A stretch of DNA of 64,000 nt from an uncultured Acidimicrobiales bacterium (GCA_937925845.1 CALAML010000011.1:33352-97351); one strand, 5' to 3'. Counted from the stretch's first letter, positions 25,002 to 34,334 are shown. Notes: generated by a model not told the origin, from the letters alone. Made by a program: numbers and translations.

Positions 25002-26123
25002 ATGACCGAAGTGTGTCCTGGCTCACCAACCACCTCGCTGGCCGACGGCAGCCCCATTGCCCGGCGCCGCCGCCGAATCACGCTCTGGGCCCTGACCGGT
25101 GCCCTTCTTGTTGTCCTCAGCGGGTGTGGGAGCTCGAATGACACGAGTTCGGCGACCACACCTGACCCTGTCAGCGAGAGCGATGCCGATGATGTTTTGG
25201 TGGAGCCGGAACTGGTCGACGAAGCGGCGTCGGAGACCCCAACCACCACCGCCCCGACCACAACAACCGCCCCCACCAGCAGCACTAGCGAGGCACCAAC
25301 AACTGAGGCGCCAACCACTGAAGCTCCAACCACGACCGCACCACCGGCACCGGCCCCAGAGCCGTTCCCGGCCTCGCCGGCCACGCCGGACGCGGCGCTG
25401 GCCATGCTGACCGAAGCCGAGGCCCAAATCGTCGACCCGGCCACCGACCCCATCACCCTCGTGAACGCATCGCGCCGTCAACAGGTGGCCTATCGGGCCC
25501 TCGGCGCCAACCCCGAATGGGACGACCAGGTGCTCCCCCGGGTGGCCGAGGATCGCCGGGTGGCCGTGACCGACCATTTGGCGGCCCGCCGGGCCTTCAT
25601 CTCGATGCGGACCAAGCTGAGCGACACCCTCCCCGCATGGCGACTGGTGGAACCCGAGCCAAAGGAAGACCTGCTCGCCTACTACGCCAAAGCCGAAGCC
25701 GAGACCGGCATCGAATGGGAATACCTCGCCGCCATCAACCTGGTCGAGAGCGGCCTTGGACGCATCCAAGGGCTCAGCACCGCTGGCGCCCAGGGCCCGA
25801 TGCAGTTCCTGCCCAGCACCTGGGAGGCCTACGCCGAGGGCGACATCGAAGACCCCCACGACGCCATCATCGGGGCCGGCTCCTACCTCGCCGCTAGCGG
25901 TGGCCCCGAAGACATGGACCGGGCCATCTGGGCCTACAACCACCACGACGGTTACGTCGAGGGCGTCAAGAGCTACGCCAAGATCCTCCGCGATGATCCG
26001 TCGGCCTATGACTCGCTCTACAACTGGGAGATCGTCTTCGCCAGCACCGAAGGCGAAGTCCACCTGCCGGTCGGCTACTTCGAGACCGAGCCGATCGCCG
26101 TCACCGACTACCTCGCCCGCTAA
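25002..26123 (+). CDS. Lytic transglycosylase, lipoprotein (SLT fold)
   Basis: 373 residues. The N-terminus has a basic stretch ARRRRRITLW, a hydrophobic core and lipobox VVLSGC (Cys about 42). A Thr/Pro/Ala-rich linker with repeats of TTEAPTTEAPTT spans about 75-115. The C-terminal half is the lysozyme-like domain that cuts peptidoglycan glycan strands: AETGIEWEYLAAINLVESGL contains the catalytic Glu of the ES motif, and STAGAQGPMQFLPSTWEAYA is the second signature. ASGGPEDMDRAIWAYNHHDG followed by YVEGVKSYA completes it. It acts in the envelope. It stands alone between two terminator-like gaps. Confidence 0.9.
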   Translation: MTEVCPGSPTTSLADGSPIARRRRRITLWALTGALLVVLSGCGSSNDTSSATTPDPVSESDADDVLVEPELVDEAASETPTTTAPTTTTAPTSSTSEAPTTEAPTTEAPTTTAPPAPAPEPFPASPATPDAALAMLTEAEAQIVDPATDPITLVNASRRQQVAYRALGANPEWDDQVLPRVAEDRRVAVTDHLAARRAFISMRTKLSDTLPAWRLVEPEPKEDLLAYYAKAEAETGIEWEYLAAINLVESGLGRIQGLSTAGAQGPMQFLPSTWEAYAEGDIEDPHDAIIGAGSYLAASGGPEDMDRAIWAYNHHDGYVEGVKSYAKILRDDPSAYDSLYNWEIVFASTEGEVHLPVGYFETEPIAVTDYLAR

Positions 26124-26185
26124 TTAGGCAGTCGCCCCGGCCGGTGCGCCTGCCGGCGGACCCACCCCGCCCGCCGTACCCCCAA

Positions 26186-26226
26186 CCCTCATCCCTCATC
26201 CCTCATCCCTCATCCCTCATCCCTCA
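26186..26226. repeat. Tandem repeat of CCCTCAT, about 5.9 copies
   Basis: Five perfect 7-base units plus six bases of a sixth lie between the lytic transglycosylase and aminotransferase genes. It is next to a dispersed hairpin. Copy number could vary between strains. Confidence 0.85.
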
Positions 26227-26231
26227 AGATA

Positions 26232-26273
26232 TGTGACGCCCAGCGCGCCAAAAACAGCGCGTCAGGCGTCACA
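26232..26273. repeat. Hairpin related to that at 8453-8504
   Basis: TGTGACGCC and GGCGTCACA pair exactly; a 3 x 3 internal mismatch and a further CGCGC/GCGCG stem lead to an A5-containing loop. The GTGACGCCCAGCGC arm and A5 loop are shared with the other copy. May serve as terminator of the upstream gene. Confidence 0.55.
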
Positions 26274-26344
26274 AATGTTGATAGGTGCCGGCGACGTTGT
26301 GACGTTGAAGCCACAAATCGGATCGAATGCGGCCCGCGAGGAAG

Positions 26345-26350
26345 TACCTT
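26345..26350 (+). promoter_or_regulatory. Leaderless -10 box of the aminotransferase gene
   Basis: TACCTT ends 6 nt before ATG 26357. It favours this start over ATG 26327, which lies upstream of the box. Confidence 0.5.
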
Positions 26351-26356
26351 CTCGAT

Positions 26357-27550
26357 ATGGATGCTGATCACCCCGAAGCGGCCGACCTGGCGGCACGACT
26401 GCTTTCGACCACGGCCAGGGAGAGCGAATCGTCGGCCATTCGCGACCTACTCGAACACGCCCGGCGTCCCGATGTGATCTCGCTCGCCGGCGGCATCCCG
26501 GCGCCCGAACTGTTCCCGCTGGCTCGACTCCAGGAGGCGGTGGGCCAAGCCATCGAAAAACACGGTCCGGCGGCAGTGCAATACGGGCTGACCTCCGGCG
26601 AAGCAGCCACCCGGGAGGTCGCGGCCCGTCTCACCGGTGTGGGCACCGACCCCGACCAGGTGGTGATCACCACCGGCAGCCAGCAAGCCCTCGACCTTCT
26701 CGCCCGAGTCCTGCTCGACCCCGGCGACACCGTCGTGACCAGCGACCCGGACTACCTCGGCGCACTCCAGGCCCTCCGCAGCCGAAAACCCCACCTCGAA
26801 GCGATCCCGCTCGACACCGAGGGTATGCAGACCGAGGTACTCGAAGAACGCCTACGGGCCGGGCTCACGCCGAAGATCTGCTACGTCGTCTCCAACTTTC
26901 ACAACCCCACCGGAGCCAGCCTGGCCCCCTCTCGGCGCCGCCACCTGAGCGACCTGGCCACCGAGTTCGGTTTCATCGTGATCGAGGATGACCCCTACGG
27001 TGAGCTGTGGTTCGGCGATGGACCACTCGAACCCATCGGCCCCGGCAACCCACTGGTAGTCCGGTTGCGATCGATCTCGAAGATCGTGGCGCCCGGCCTG
27101 CGAGTCGGCTGGATGAGCGGACCGAAGTGGCTGACCGAAGCCATCGAAGTCGCCAAACAATCGGCCGACCTCCACACCGCCACCTTCAGTCAGGCAGTGA
27201 TGGTGGCCACCATAAGCGACCCGGTCTGGTTCGACGCCCACCTCGACCAGGTTCGAGCCCACTACCAAGCCCAGCGCGACGCCATGGTGGCGGCGCTGGA
27301 ACGCCACCTCGGTGACCGGCTCCAGTACCGGGTACCCGATGGCGGCATGTTCCTGTGGGCCCGCTGCAGCGACGAAAGCATCGACATCGAGGCCCTTATG
27401 CCCCGCGCCCTCGAGGCCGGCGTGGCCTTTGTGCCCGGCGCCGCCTTCGCCGTAAAGAACCCAGCCACCAACTCCCTGCGCCTCAGTTACGCCACCGTTC
27501 CCCCAGCCCAACTCGACCAAGCCGCCGAAAGACTCTCGCGAGTGCTCTAA
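26357..27550 (+). CDS. PLP-dependent class I aminotransferase (2-aminoadipate transaminase-like)
   Basis: 397 residues, fold type I. PDVISLAGGIPAPELFPLAR is the N-terminal signature of the LysN/MocR-like group, and AVQYGLTSGEAATREVAARL leads to VITTGSQQALDLLARVLLDP. YVVSNFHNPTGASLAP contains the Asn-Pro pair. FIVIEDDPYGELWF has the Asp and Tyr that bind the pyridine ring, and LRSISKIVAPGLRVGWM the Schiff-base Lys. PDGGMFLWARC, FVPGAAFAV and SLRLSYATV with the carboxylate-binding Arg finish the fold. No wHTH domain is fused, so it is an enzyme and not a MocR regulator. Donor specificity (aminoadipate, branched-chain or aromatic) cannot be fixed. It is followed by a GC-rich gap. Confidence 0.9.
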   Translation: MDADHPEAADLAARLLSTTARESESSAIRDLLEHARRPDVISLAGGIPAPELFPLARLQEAVGQAIEKHGPAAVQYGLTSGEAATREVAARLTGVGTDPDQVVITTGSQQALDLLARVLLDPGDTVVTSDPDYLGALQALRSRKPHLEAIPLDTEGMQTEVLEERLRAGLTPKICYVVSNFHNPTGASLAPSRRRHLSDLATEFGFIVIEDDPYGELWFGDGPLEPIGPGNPLVVRLRSISKIVAPGLRVGWMSGPKWLTEAIEVAKQSADLHTATFSQAVMVATISDPVWFDAHLDQVRAHYQAQRDAMVAALERHLGDRLQYRVPDGGMFLWARCSDESIDIEALMPRALEAGVAFVPGAAFAVKNPATNSLRLSYATVPPAQLDQAAERLSRVL

Positions 27551-27670
27551 CTGCCCTCCGGGCGGGCCGTTGCACGGAGCTTTTGGCTGGCCTTTGGTGC
27601 CCTGCCCCACTCGCCGGACGGGGTGCCTTTGCACGTCGGCCAGCCGGCTTTACTTGGCTTGGGTGCTTCG

Positions 27671-28903
27671 CTAGCGCCTCTTGGGGCGGGTGGGTTTTGT
27701 TGGGAGGTTGATGTCGAAGGAATGGGTGTGGCCGTATGGGGGGAACTGCCAGTCCTGGCCGACCGGGAGGATGTCCTCGGTGTTGAAGTAGCTGAAGACC
27801 GCCCGTTGGTTGGTGCCGTACTCGGGATGGGGGATGATGTGATAGCAGCTCACGTTGCAGCCGGGGACGTCGGTGTTCTCCACCAACAACCGAAGCTGGG
27901 GACGGGCTGGGTTGGGTAGATCGTAGATGCTGATCCGGCCACCGAAGCGCCCCCGCTCCGCCAGCTGTTGCGACACCAACATCAGCGACGAACGGTTGCC
28001 CGGCATTACGTCCATGCCCACCTGGAACTGATTCTTGTCCAGACCGAGCGGGGCGACACGGGCTGGCTTGGACTGCCAACGGCTCCCGTCCCACCACTGG
28101 TAGGCCTGCCACCGCTTCCACTGGTTGATCGGCACCCGAGCCAGGCCGGTGCGATAGTTCCCCAGCTTGTGGGCCTGCCCCCGCCACCTCGGCGAGGTGA
28201 AGTAGAGGAAGCCGCCATGGGGAGTGGGGCTGGTCATGATCAGCGGGCGGATGATGCCGGTGCGATCGTTGCGAAAAACGAAGCTCTCCTGCGAGAAGCT
28301 GAGCGTGGCCGGATCAAACACCACACCGCCCCACCGAAGCTGGGTGATCTCGCCACCGATATGGCAGGAATCGATAAAGAAGACGATGAGGGTGCCGTCG
28401 GCGCGCACCGGACCCAGGCCGGCGGGCCATCGGAGCACATAGGGCGTATCGGCGTGAGCCGGACAGACCTGCCCCCTCGGCAAGGCGAACTCGAACGGCC
28501 GTGGCAACTCCCGGAGCACGCCCGGCTCCAAGCCGTTGGTGGTCGAAAGCGCCATCGTGCCGTGGAACGACACCGGACCGGGCCGCCAGCTCCCCCGACC
28601 ATCGGCCTCCCCCGAAAGAGTGTCGCAGAACACCCACAGAGTCTCGCTGGCACTCAAGGCTCGGCTGTAGCCACAGTCGCGGCTGAAGTACAGACCATCG
28701 TTGGTCTCCGCAGTCGACAACAACCGACCGTGGGTACGGATCGAACCATCGGCCGAGGTGACCGGAGCAAAGCCGCCCGGCATCGGCTGTTGGGGAGTAG
28801 GGACCGCGGGCACGCAGGCGGTCGCCAGCACACCCCACACCGCAAGAAGCAGGGCGGCGCGTTTCGCTCTCCACCAGTGATGAATCTGCTGTATCCGCCG
28901 CAT
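27671..28903 (-). CDS. Lipoprotein with beta-propeller-like (DUF4185-type) domain
   Basis: 410 residues. A basic N-terminus and hydrophobic core end in the lipobox VLATAC (Cys about 30). The rest is rich in beta strands and aromatics: DGLYFSRDCGYSRALS, LWVFCDTLSGEADG, VSFHGTMALSTTNG, LIVFFIDSCHIGG, and near the end IIPHPEYGTNQRAVFSYFNT. These short strand-turn units and the F-CDT motif suggest a five-bladed propeller of the DUF4185/glycosidase-like type. Four or more Cys could form disulfides outside the membrane. Carbohydrate binding or hydrolysis is possible but no catalytic pair can be named. The gene is convergent with the aminotransferase. Confidence 0.6.
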   Translation of the reverse strand: MRRIQQIHHWWRAKRAALLLAVWGVLATACVPAVPTPQQPMPGGFAPVTSADGSIRTHGRLLSTAETNDGLYFSRDCGYSRALSASETLWVFCDTLSGEADGRGSWRPGPVSFHGTMALSTTNGLEPGVLRELPRPFEFALPRGQVCPAHADTPYVLRWPAGLGPVRADGTLIVFFIDSCHIGGEITQLRWGGVVFDPATLSFSQESFVFRNDRTGIIRPLIMTSPTPHGGFLYFTSPRWRGQAHKLGNYRTGLARVPINQWKRWQAYQWWDGSRWQSKPARVAPLGLDKNQFQVGMDVMPGNRSSLMLVSQQLAERGRFGGRISIYDLPNPARPQLRLLVENTDVPGCNVSCYHIIPHPEYGTNQRAVFSYFNTEDILPVGQDWQFPPYGHTHSFDINLPTKPTRPKRR

Positions 28904-29068
28904 TCGCCAGTTCTTTCCACTACCCAGCAGTGCAGATCCTATTTCTTCATAGGTTTTTCAGCTAATTGACCTCTTTTGATGTTGTTCGAAATTCAAGCCC
29001 GTCGGTCCGATGAATCTGTAAACCTGTAGCCACCGATACAACAGCCCGTTGGGGCGAGGGGGAAACGC

Positions 29069-29497
29069 ATGAGTGATGGGGCAACAAGCAAGCAGGTAGT
29101 CGAGAACTACTGGGAGGTGCACTTCGCCCGTGACTGGGAATCGATGGCCACCTTCTTCGGCCCTGAGACCCACTACACCGACGTGGGTCTGGACGCGACC
29201 GGGGCGACCGGACCAGAAGAGATCATCGCCCGCCTCCGACTCGGCATCGAACCCCTCGAGGGTTACGTGCACTTCCCCGGCAACACGATCGCCGAAGGCT
29301 CAATCGTGGTGACCGAACACGTTGAACAGTGGCGGTTCCATACCGGCGAGGTAATCGATCACCCCTTTGCCTCGGTGATGGAAGTCGATGGGTCCACCAT
29401 CACCCGCTGGCATGACTACTCCCACCTCGGCAACCTCCTCGACCAGGCACCCTCATGGTGGATCGAACACATCGCCAACGGCTGGCGCCAGGACTGA
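29069..29497 (+). CDS. SnoaL/limonene-epoxide-hydrolase-like (NTF2 fold) protein
   Basis: 142 residues with the cone-shaped NTF2 fold. KQVVENYWEVHFARDWESMA is the first helix pair, and FFGPETHYTDVGLDA the first strand. PEEIIARLRLGIEPL is the following helix. VVTEHVEQWRFHTGEVIDHP and FASVMEVDGSTITRWHDYSH are the sheet; the Arg-Trp-His-Asp-Tyr end resembles the R..D...D charge relay region of epoxide hydrolases of this family. Such proteins are isomerases, hydrolases or binding proteins. A purine-rich ribosome site precedes ATG 29069. A 1,104-residue HEAT-like gene starts 19 bases after the stop, so the two are probably co-transcribed. Confidence 0.78.
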   Translation: MSDGATSKQVVENYWEVHFARDWESMATFFGPETHYTDVGLDATGATGPEEIIARLRLGIEPLEGYVHFPGNTIAEGSIVVTEHVEQWRFHTGEVIDHPFASVMEVDGSTITRWHDYSHLGNLLDQAPSWWIEHIANGWRQD

Positions 29498-29516
29498 CAA
29501 CCCTGAAGGACCCACG

Positions 29517-32500
29517 ATGGCTATCCCACGCAAGAAGAAGCTGCTCCAGTCGATCGAACCGCTGTCGCACAACGACCGCACCCGTGCGGTGTCGACCCTG
29601 GCGCGAGACAACGCCAACTCGCCCGAGCTGACCAGCCTGCTCGCGAGTCTTGACGAAGACCTCTACCAGTGGCAGCTCCGGATCACCATGGCCACGGCGG
29701 CACGACGCGCCGAGGACGTCAAGACCGCCCTGACCCACCCGATGCCAAGCGTTCGTAGGTATGCGATCCGGGCACTACGGCTGGTGCCGGTCGAAACCGA
29801 CCAAGTCGTCGAGTTGGCGCTCCAGGCCGTACCGGCTGATCGCCGCGACCTGATCAATGTCATCGCCAGTCGCGGCGGCCCGACCGTAGCCGAACAGCTC
29901 CTGACGACGATGATCGCCCGCGGTCATCGAAGCGACGCGGCCAGCTTGCTCCCCCATTGCTCAAGCGACGTAGTGGACCAGAGGCTGGCAGAGCTTGACG
30001 ACGCGGTAGTGAACTGGGCCACGCTGGCCCGGGCCCACCCCAAGCCGGTTCTGGGCTTCCTCCGCGAACAGATGGCGGTAGCGCCGCTGCTGGCCGAGCA
30101 ATGGTGGAGCCAGGCCAGTCCCGCGATCATCCAGCTCGTCGACAGCAATCCCGATGAGATCCTTGATCTGTGGCAGGACTTTTCCAACACCGGGATTCCG
30201 GCCCCGATCTCGGTCCGACTGGCATGGCTCTTCCGGCGGCGACCGCAACGCACCCTCGACCTTCTCCTTGAACGAGAGGCGGCACCGGCGCGCCTCCTGG
30301 GCCAGCTGGCGCGCCCGAGCGGCCGGGTCGACTTCGAGACCCGGGCCAGGCTCGCCCAAGCCGCGTTTTCTCAGCCGCCCACCCTGGCTTTGATCCTTCG
30401 GTACAGCCCGCCCTCCGAGCGCGGGGCCCTCTTCGAACGGGCCGCCCAAGGCCACGACCGCGAAACGCTGGTAGTGCACCAAGAGCTCCTGGAGATTCTG
30501 CCCCGCACGATGGCCGCAACCGAAGCCCGACGAATGCTCCAGCTTCGGCAATTCACCGACGACCCGGGCGCCACGCTCAACCTCTTGCCCCGACTCCCGT
30601 TGGACGAAGTCCGGGATCGACTCCTCGAAGAAACCCGGGCCAGCGACGCCACCATTCGCGGTGAGGGTTACCGACTGCTCGTCGAAGCCACGATGAACAG
30701 CGGCGACGCCGCAAACATCGATGTTCTGCTCGACGAACTCCAGCGGCTCAAGAACGATCAGGACCCCGTGCGTCTCGCTGCCCTCGGAGCGCTCAGTCGG
30801 GCTCCGGCCCGACTATTCGAACACCGACACATGCTCCCCATCTCCAACCTCGTGACCTGGACCGTTGAAGCGCGAGACACCTCGTGGGCCACCCGTGCCG
30901 CCCTGACCAACCTGTTGCAACGCGTCCTCGCCAGCGCAGCCACTCCCGAACGAGCCCAGCTGATACAACCCTGCGTCGATGCCCTGGCAGCGATGGCCGG
31001 AACCAACGGCAACGTCAGCCTCGGCCAAATGGAACGGATCCTTCCCCCTGGCGGCGAAACCGTGCTCTTCGACGCGCTGGCGCCACAGCTTCGCGACGAC
31101 GTCCGCCACGAGCGGGCCAACCTGGTGTTCACCCTGGTCACCTCCCTCGGCCGCCGGGCCCACAAGCTCCCGGAGCTACAAGAACTACTGCGCCAGCTCA
31201 CAAAGGCCAACTCCCAGCCCGTTGCGACAGCCGCCATCCGGTGGTGGCTCCAACCCCGCGGCACCAAGTGCGAGCGGGTTGGAGTGATCCTCGCCGACGA
31301 CGCATCGGCGGCACTGCTGCCCGGCGTCTTTCAGCTGGTCGCACTCGGTCGACAGGACCTGATCGAGCGATGCCTCTCGCGCCAGGTCCGTACCGGGCGC
31401 TTCGCGGCCCGCAACGGCCACAAAATCCCGCTTGTTGACAGCCCATTCCACGGCTGGACCCCCGACCAAAGGGGCCACTACGCCCGACTTCTCGACCGGG
31501 CGATCACCGGCGAAAAGGTTGACTGGCGAGCCGCAGCTGCGGCCCGTTGCCTCTGTCGAATTCCCGAGACCTCCGAGGCCTACCTCCACAAGCTGTTGGC
31601 CCACGACAGCATCCCGGCGGTTGAGGCGGCGCTATCCGGCATGGGCCGGTCCGAACAGCCAGCGACGGCGCTCGCCACACTGTCCAGCTACGCCGGCACC
31701 GACCGGGCCCGAGTGGCCCTGTACTCAGCCACCAGGGCCGCAAAGGCCGCGCCGCCCGAGGTCACAGTGGCTGCGATGGCCGCAATCCTCGAAGCCGAGA
31801 CCTCACGACTGACCTCCCGGAAAGAAGCCATACGCATCCTGGGCCGCGTGCCCTCCGATGCGGCAATGGAGGTATTGGCCAACCTTTGGAACCGGCGGCC
31901 GCTGCACCGCGACCTCAACATCGCCCTGGCCTCAGCCCTGCGCTCGATGCCCGACCACGACCTCACCTGGGAAGTCCTCACCGCCATGGCCGCCGGCACC
32001 GCCGACGAAGCCCTCGCCGTGGTCGACGCCGCCCAACCCCTCGCCTGGCCCGCCCGCCACCGGGAGCGCTTGGTGGCGCTAAGCACCCCGATGCTCGACC
32101 ACCCCAGTCACCACGTTCGCAACGCCGCCTGGGGTAGAGCTCTCAGCTGGCGCCCCTGGTCGAGCAAGATCTCCGATAGCGCCCGTCAAGCCGTCACCAA
32201 CCTCGACACCAGCGACAACCTCGAACAGGGCGTCCGCGCCGTGCTCGCGTCGGTCAACGGCTACCCCGACGACGGCCTCTTTCCCGCCACCATCGCCGAG
32301 CTGATCCGCCAGCCCGAACCGGCCAACTCCGACGCTGGTGCCGAACGAGATCAGCCGGTGCGACAACGGGTGCGAAAGCTCGCGGCCGCCGATCCCAAAT
32401 CGCCCGACGCCCGGGCCGCAGTTCGAACCGCGGCCAAACACCTGATCGACAGCCCCAGGCCGCTCGCCGATGAAGCGGTGCCGCTCATCCTGGCCAGCAG

Positions 32501-32831
32501 CGACCCGACCAACCCAGGAGAAGCGCTCGACCTGCTGGCCGAACTCGGCGCCCGGCACCCCGAAATCGACCCACGACTGTCGTATGCCATTCAGCAGTGG
32601 TGCCGACCAATCGTTGCCAAACAAGGTGCCACCCAACTGCTGACCGAAGCCGAACGAGTCGCCGCCATCGGCACCCAAACGGCCAAGCTGGTCGCCCTGG
32701 GGGTGCTGTCTGATGCGGGACGACAAGCCGGATGGCCAGAGAACGCCCGAGCCCTGCTCCGCCGACTACGCGTCGACCCCGAACCATGGGTCGGCTGGTA
32801 TGCCAACAACCTGATGACCGCCCGCGAGTAG
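29517..32831 (+). CDS. Very large HEAT-repeat-like protein
   Basis: 1,104 residues without signal peptide or membrane segment. It is nearly all alpha-helical and shows repeated helix pairs of 30-40 residues: HPMPSVRRYAIRALRLVPVE, QDPVRLAALGALSRAPARLF, SIPAVEAALSGMGRSEQPAT, and HPSHHVRNAAWGRALSWRPW. This is the pattern of HEAT/ARM solenoids, which bind proteins or nucleic acids. Basic residues (PRKKK) start the chain. No enzymatic domain is recognisable. Similar long solenoids occur in actinobacteria as uncharacterised proteins. ATG 29517 is 19 bases after the SnoaL-like gene and is preceded by GAAGGA, so I used it over longer readings. Function unknown. Confidence 0.8.
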   Translation: MAIPRKKKLLQSIEPLSHNDRTRAVSTLARDNANSPELTSLLASLDEDLYQWQLRITMATAARRAEDVKTALTHPMPSVRRYAIRALRLVPVETDQVVELALQAVPADRRDLINVIASRGGPTVAEQLLTTMIARGHRSDAASLLPHCSSDVVDQRLAELDDAVVNWATLARAHPKPVLGFLREQMAVAPLLAEQWWSQASPAIIQLVDSNPDEILDLWQDFSNTGIPAPISVRLAWLFRRRPQRTLDLLLEREAAPARLLGQLARPSGRVDFETRARLAQAAFSQPPTLALILRYSPPSERGALFERAAQGHDRETLVVHQELLEILPRTMAATEARRMLQLRQFTDDPGATLNLLPRLPLDEVRDRLLEETRASDATIRGEGYRLLVEATMNSGDAANIDVLLDELQRLKNDQDPVRLAALGALSRAPARLFEHRHMLPISNLVTWTVEARDTSWATRAALTNLLQRVLASAATPERAQLIQPCVDALAAMAGTNGNVSLGQMERILPPGGETVLFDALAPQLRDDVRHERANLVFTLVTSLGRRAHKLPELQELLRQLTKANSQPVATAAIRWWLQPRGTKCERVGVILADDASAALLPGVFQLVALGRQDLIERCLSRQVRTGRFAARNGHKIPLVDSPFHGWTPDQRGHYARLLDRAITGEKVDWRAAAAARCLCRIPETSEAYLHKLLAHDSIPAVEAALSGMGRSEQPATALATLSSYAGTDRARVALYSATRAAKAAPPEVTVAAMAAILEAETSRLTSRKEAIRILGRVPSDAAMEVLANLWNRRPLHRDLNIALASALRSMPDHDLTWEVLTAMAAGTADEALAVVDAAQPLAWPARHRERLVALSTPMLDHPSHHVRNAAWGRALSWRPWSSKISDSARQAVTNLDTSDNLEQGVRAVLASVNGYPDDGLFPATIAELIRQPEPANSDAGAERDQPVRQRVRKLAAADPKSPDARAAVRTAAKHLIDSPRPLADEAVPLILASSDPTNPGEALDLLAELGARHPEIDPRLSYAIQQWCRPIVAKQGATQLLTEAERVAAIGTQTAKLVALGVLSDAGRQAGWPENARALLRRLRVDPEPWVGWYANNLMTARE

Positions 32832-32852
32832 CCGCGCCGGCCGATGCCGGAG

Positions 32853-33335
32853 TCAGTCCAGGTTGTAGCGGTAGACGTTGGTTTCGCGCTGGACAAAACC
32901 GATGCGCTGATACAGGCGGTTGGCGGCCTCCCGGGTAGGGCGGCTCGTCAGATCCACCGTCTTGGCTCCGGCCTCACGAGCCCACTCCAGAGCAGCTCGG
33001 TTCAGGGTGTCGCCAACGCCACGGCCCCGCGCCGCCTCATCAACCACCACATCCTCAATCCAGGCCCGCATGGCGGTAGGAATTCGGAACAATGCCAGCG
33101 TGAGCGAACCCAGAATCTCGCCTTCTACCCCGGTGTCGTCCACGTCGCGGGCCAGGAGCACCACCGACGCCGGCGAGTTCACCATAAACTCCAACGCCGA
33201 ACGATCCGGTGGAGGGTTGGACTTCGACAACTGGGGAATCAACCTCTCGAAGGCGGCGACCAGTTCATCGGTAACCTCGGTCGCTTCGCGGATGGCGACC
33301 GACGGAGCGTCGGCGGCGGGACTGGAGTTCGACAT
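32853..33335 (-). CDS. GNAT-family N-acetyltransferase
   Basis: 160 residues. VAIREATEVTDELVAAFERL begins the GNAT fold, and VVLLARDVDDTGVEGEILGS then LTLALFRIP is the central beta hairpin. AWIEDVVVDEAARGRGVGDT is the acetyl-CoA site (motif A, R-G-R-G-V-G), followed by LNRAALEWAREAGAKTVDLT. ANRLYQRIGFVQRETNVYRY is motif B with the family's usual end. The acetyl acceptor is unknown. It is a single gene convergent with the HEAT-like gene, 21 bases apart. ATG 33335 was chosen; the reading frame extends upstream to 33380 without homology. Confidence 0.9.
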   Translation of the reverse strand: MSNSSPAADAPSVAIREATEVTDELVAAFERLIPQLSKSNPPPDRSALEFMVNSPASVVLLARDVDDTGVEGEILGSLTLALFRIPTAMRAWIEDVVVDEAARGRGVGDTLNRAALEWAREAGAKTVDLTSRPTREAANRLYQRIGFVQRETNVYRYNLD

Positions 33336-33446
33336 AGAGCCATTCTGCCAGCCAGGACCGGCCATCCACGGTGTTCCCACGAACCTGCCTCTTGGTCAGG
33401 CCACAAGCCAGCGGCGCCTGCCAAGCCGGATACCGGGTCGAAGCGG

Positions 33447-33452
33447 TATCTT
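33447..33452 (+). promoter_or_regulatory. -10-like box of the PAC2 gene
   Basis: TATCTT ends 8 nt before GTG 33461. A ribosome site GGGAGG lies between them, so either a leaderless or a short-leader transcript is possible. Confidence 0.4.
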
Positions 33453-33460
33453 GGGAGGCA

Positions 33461-34333
33461 GTGAATCCGGCGTACGACGACACCAACGAACTGCCCGAAC
33501 TCGAGTGGCTGCACCGCCCAACCCTTCGCGACCCGGTGATGATCGCCGCCTTCGCCGGTTGGAACGACGCCGGCGACTCGGCGAGCGGCTGCGTCGACTT
33601 CCTCGACACCCGCTGGGAGGCGGAAACCTTCGCCACCCTCGACAGCGAGGAATTCTACGACTTCAACGCCACCCGACCCATCGTCACCATCACCGACGAG
33701 GGCGAGCGGGAACTGGCCTGGCCCAACACCACGTTTGCCGCAGCATCGGTTCCCGGATCGCTCGCCGACGTCATCCTGGTGCGAGGCATCGAGCCGAACC
33801 TGCGATGGCGATCCTTCTGCGATCACATCCTGCACGTGGCCCACGCCATGGGTGTGCAGCGCATCATCACCCTCGGCGCGCTCCTCGCGGAAGTGACCCA
33901 CACCCGAGCCGTCCCGATCTACGGCGCCTCCAACAACTCCACACTGCAGGACAAGTACGACCTCGCGGCTTCGACCTATCAGGGCCCAACCGGCATCGTC
34001 GGCGTGCTCACCACCCTCGGCGCCGAATCCGGACTGCCAACCATGGGGCTCTGGGCCGCCGTCCCGTCGTATGTGGCCGGAGCCACCTCGCCCAAAGCCA
34101 CCGAAGCCCTCATCACCAAAACGGCAGAAGTGCTCGGCACCGCGGTATCAACCACCGAACTTCAAGACTCGATCACCAGCTACGAACAGCAGGTGACCGA
34201 GCACATCTCCGACGACCCCGAAACCCTCGCCCTCATCGCCCAACTCGAAGGCGAACGCGACGAATACGACGCGGCCATGGCCAAGAGTGAAAACCTGGCC
34301 GACGAAGTCGAACAGTTCCTCCGCGACCAATAA
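33461..34333 (+). CDS. PAC2-family protein (proteasome assembly chaperone-like)
   Basis: 290 residues of the actinobacterial PAC2 family. RDPVMIAAFAGWNDAGDSAS is the first strand with the conserved GWNDA. EEFYDFNATRPIVTITDEGE is the family's YDF...RP motif. VILVRGIEPNLRWRSFCDHI and RIITLGALLAEVTHTRAVPI follow, and GPTGIVGVLTTLGAESGLPT is the G-P-T-G-I-x-G-V segment. A charged helical tail ends EVEQFLRDQ. Archaeal and eukaryotic relatives help assemble proteasomes, but the bacterial role is not settled. GTG 33461 has a strong ribosome site. An intrinsic terminator follows directly. Confidence 0.9.
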   Translation: MNPAYDDTNELPELEWLHRPTLRDPVMIAAFAGWNDAGDSASGCVDFLDTRWEAETFATLDSEEFYDFNATRPIVTITDEGERELAWPNTTFAAASVPGSLADVILVRGIEPNLRWRSFCDHILHVAHAMGVQRIITLGALLAEVTHTRAVPIYGASNNSTLQDKYDLAASTYQGPTGIVGVLTTLGAESGLPTMGLWAAVPSYVAGATSPKATEALITKTAEVLGTAVSTTELQDSITSYEQQVTEHISDDPETLALIAQLEGERDEYDAAMAKSENLADEVEQFLRDQ

Positions 34334-34334
34334 C

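Noticed and set aside
26186..26226. Possible CRISPR-like repeat array
   Set aside because: Units are 7 bases without spacers; it is a simple tandem repeat. No cas genes are present.
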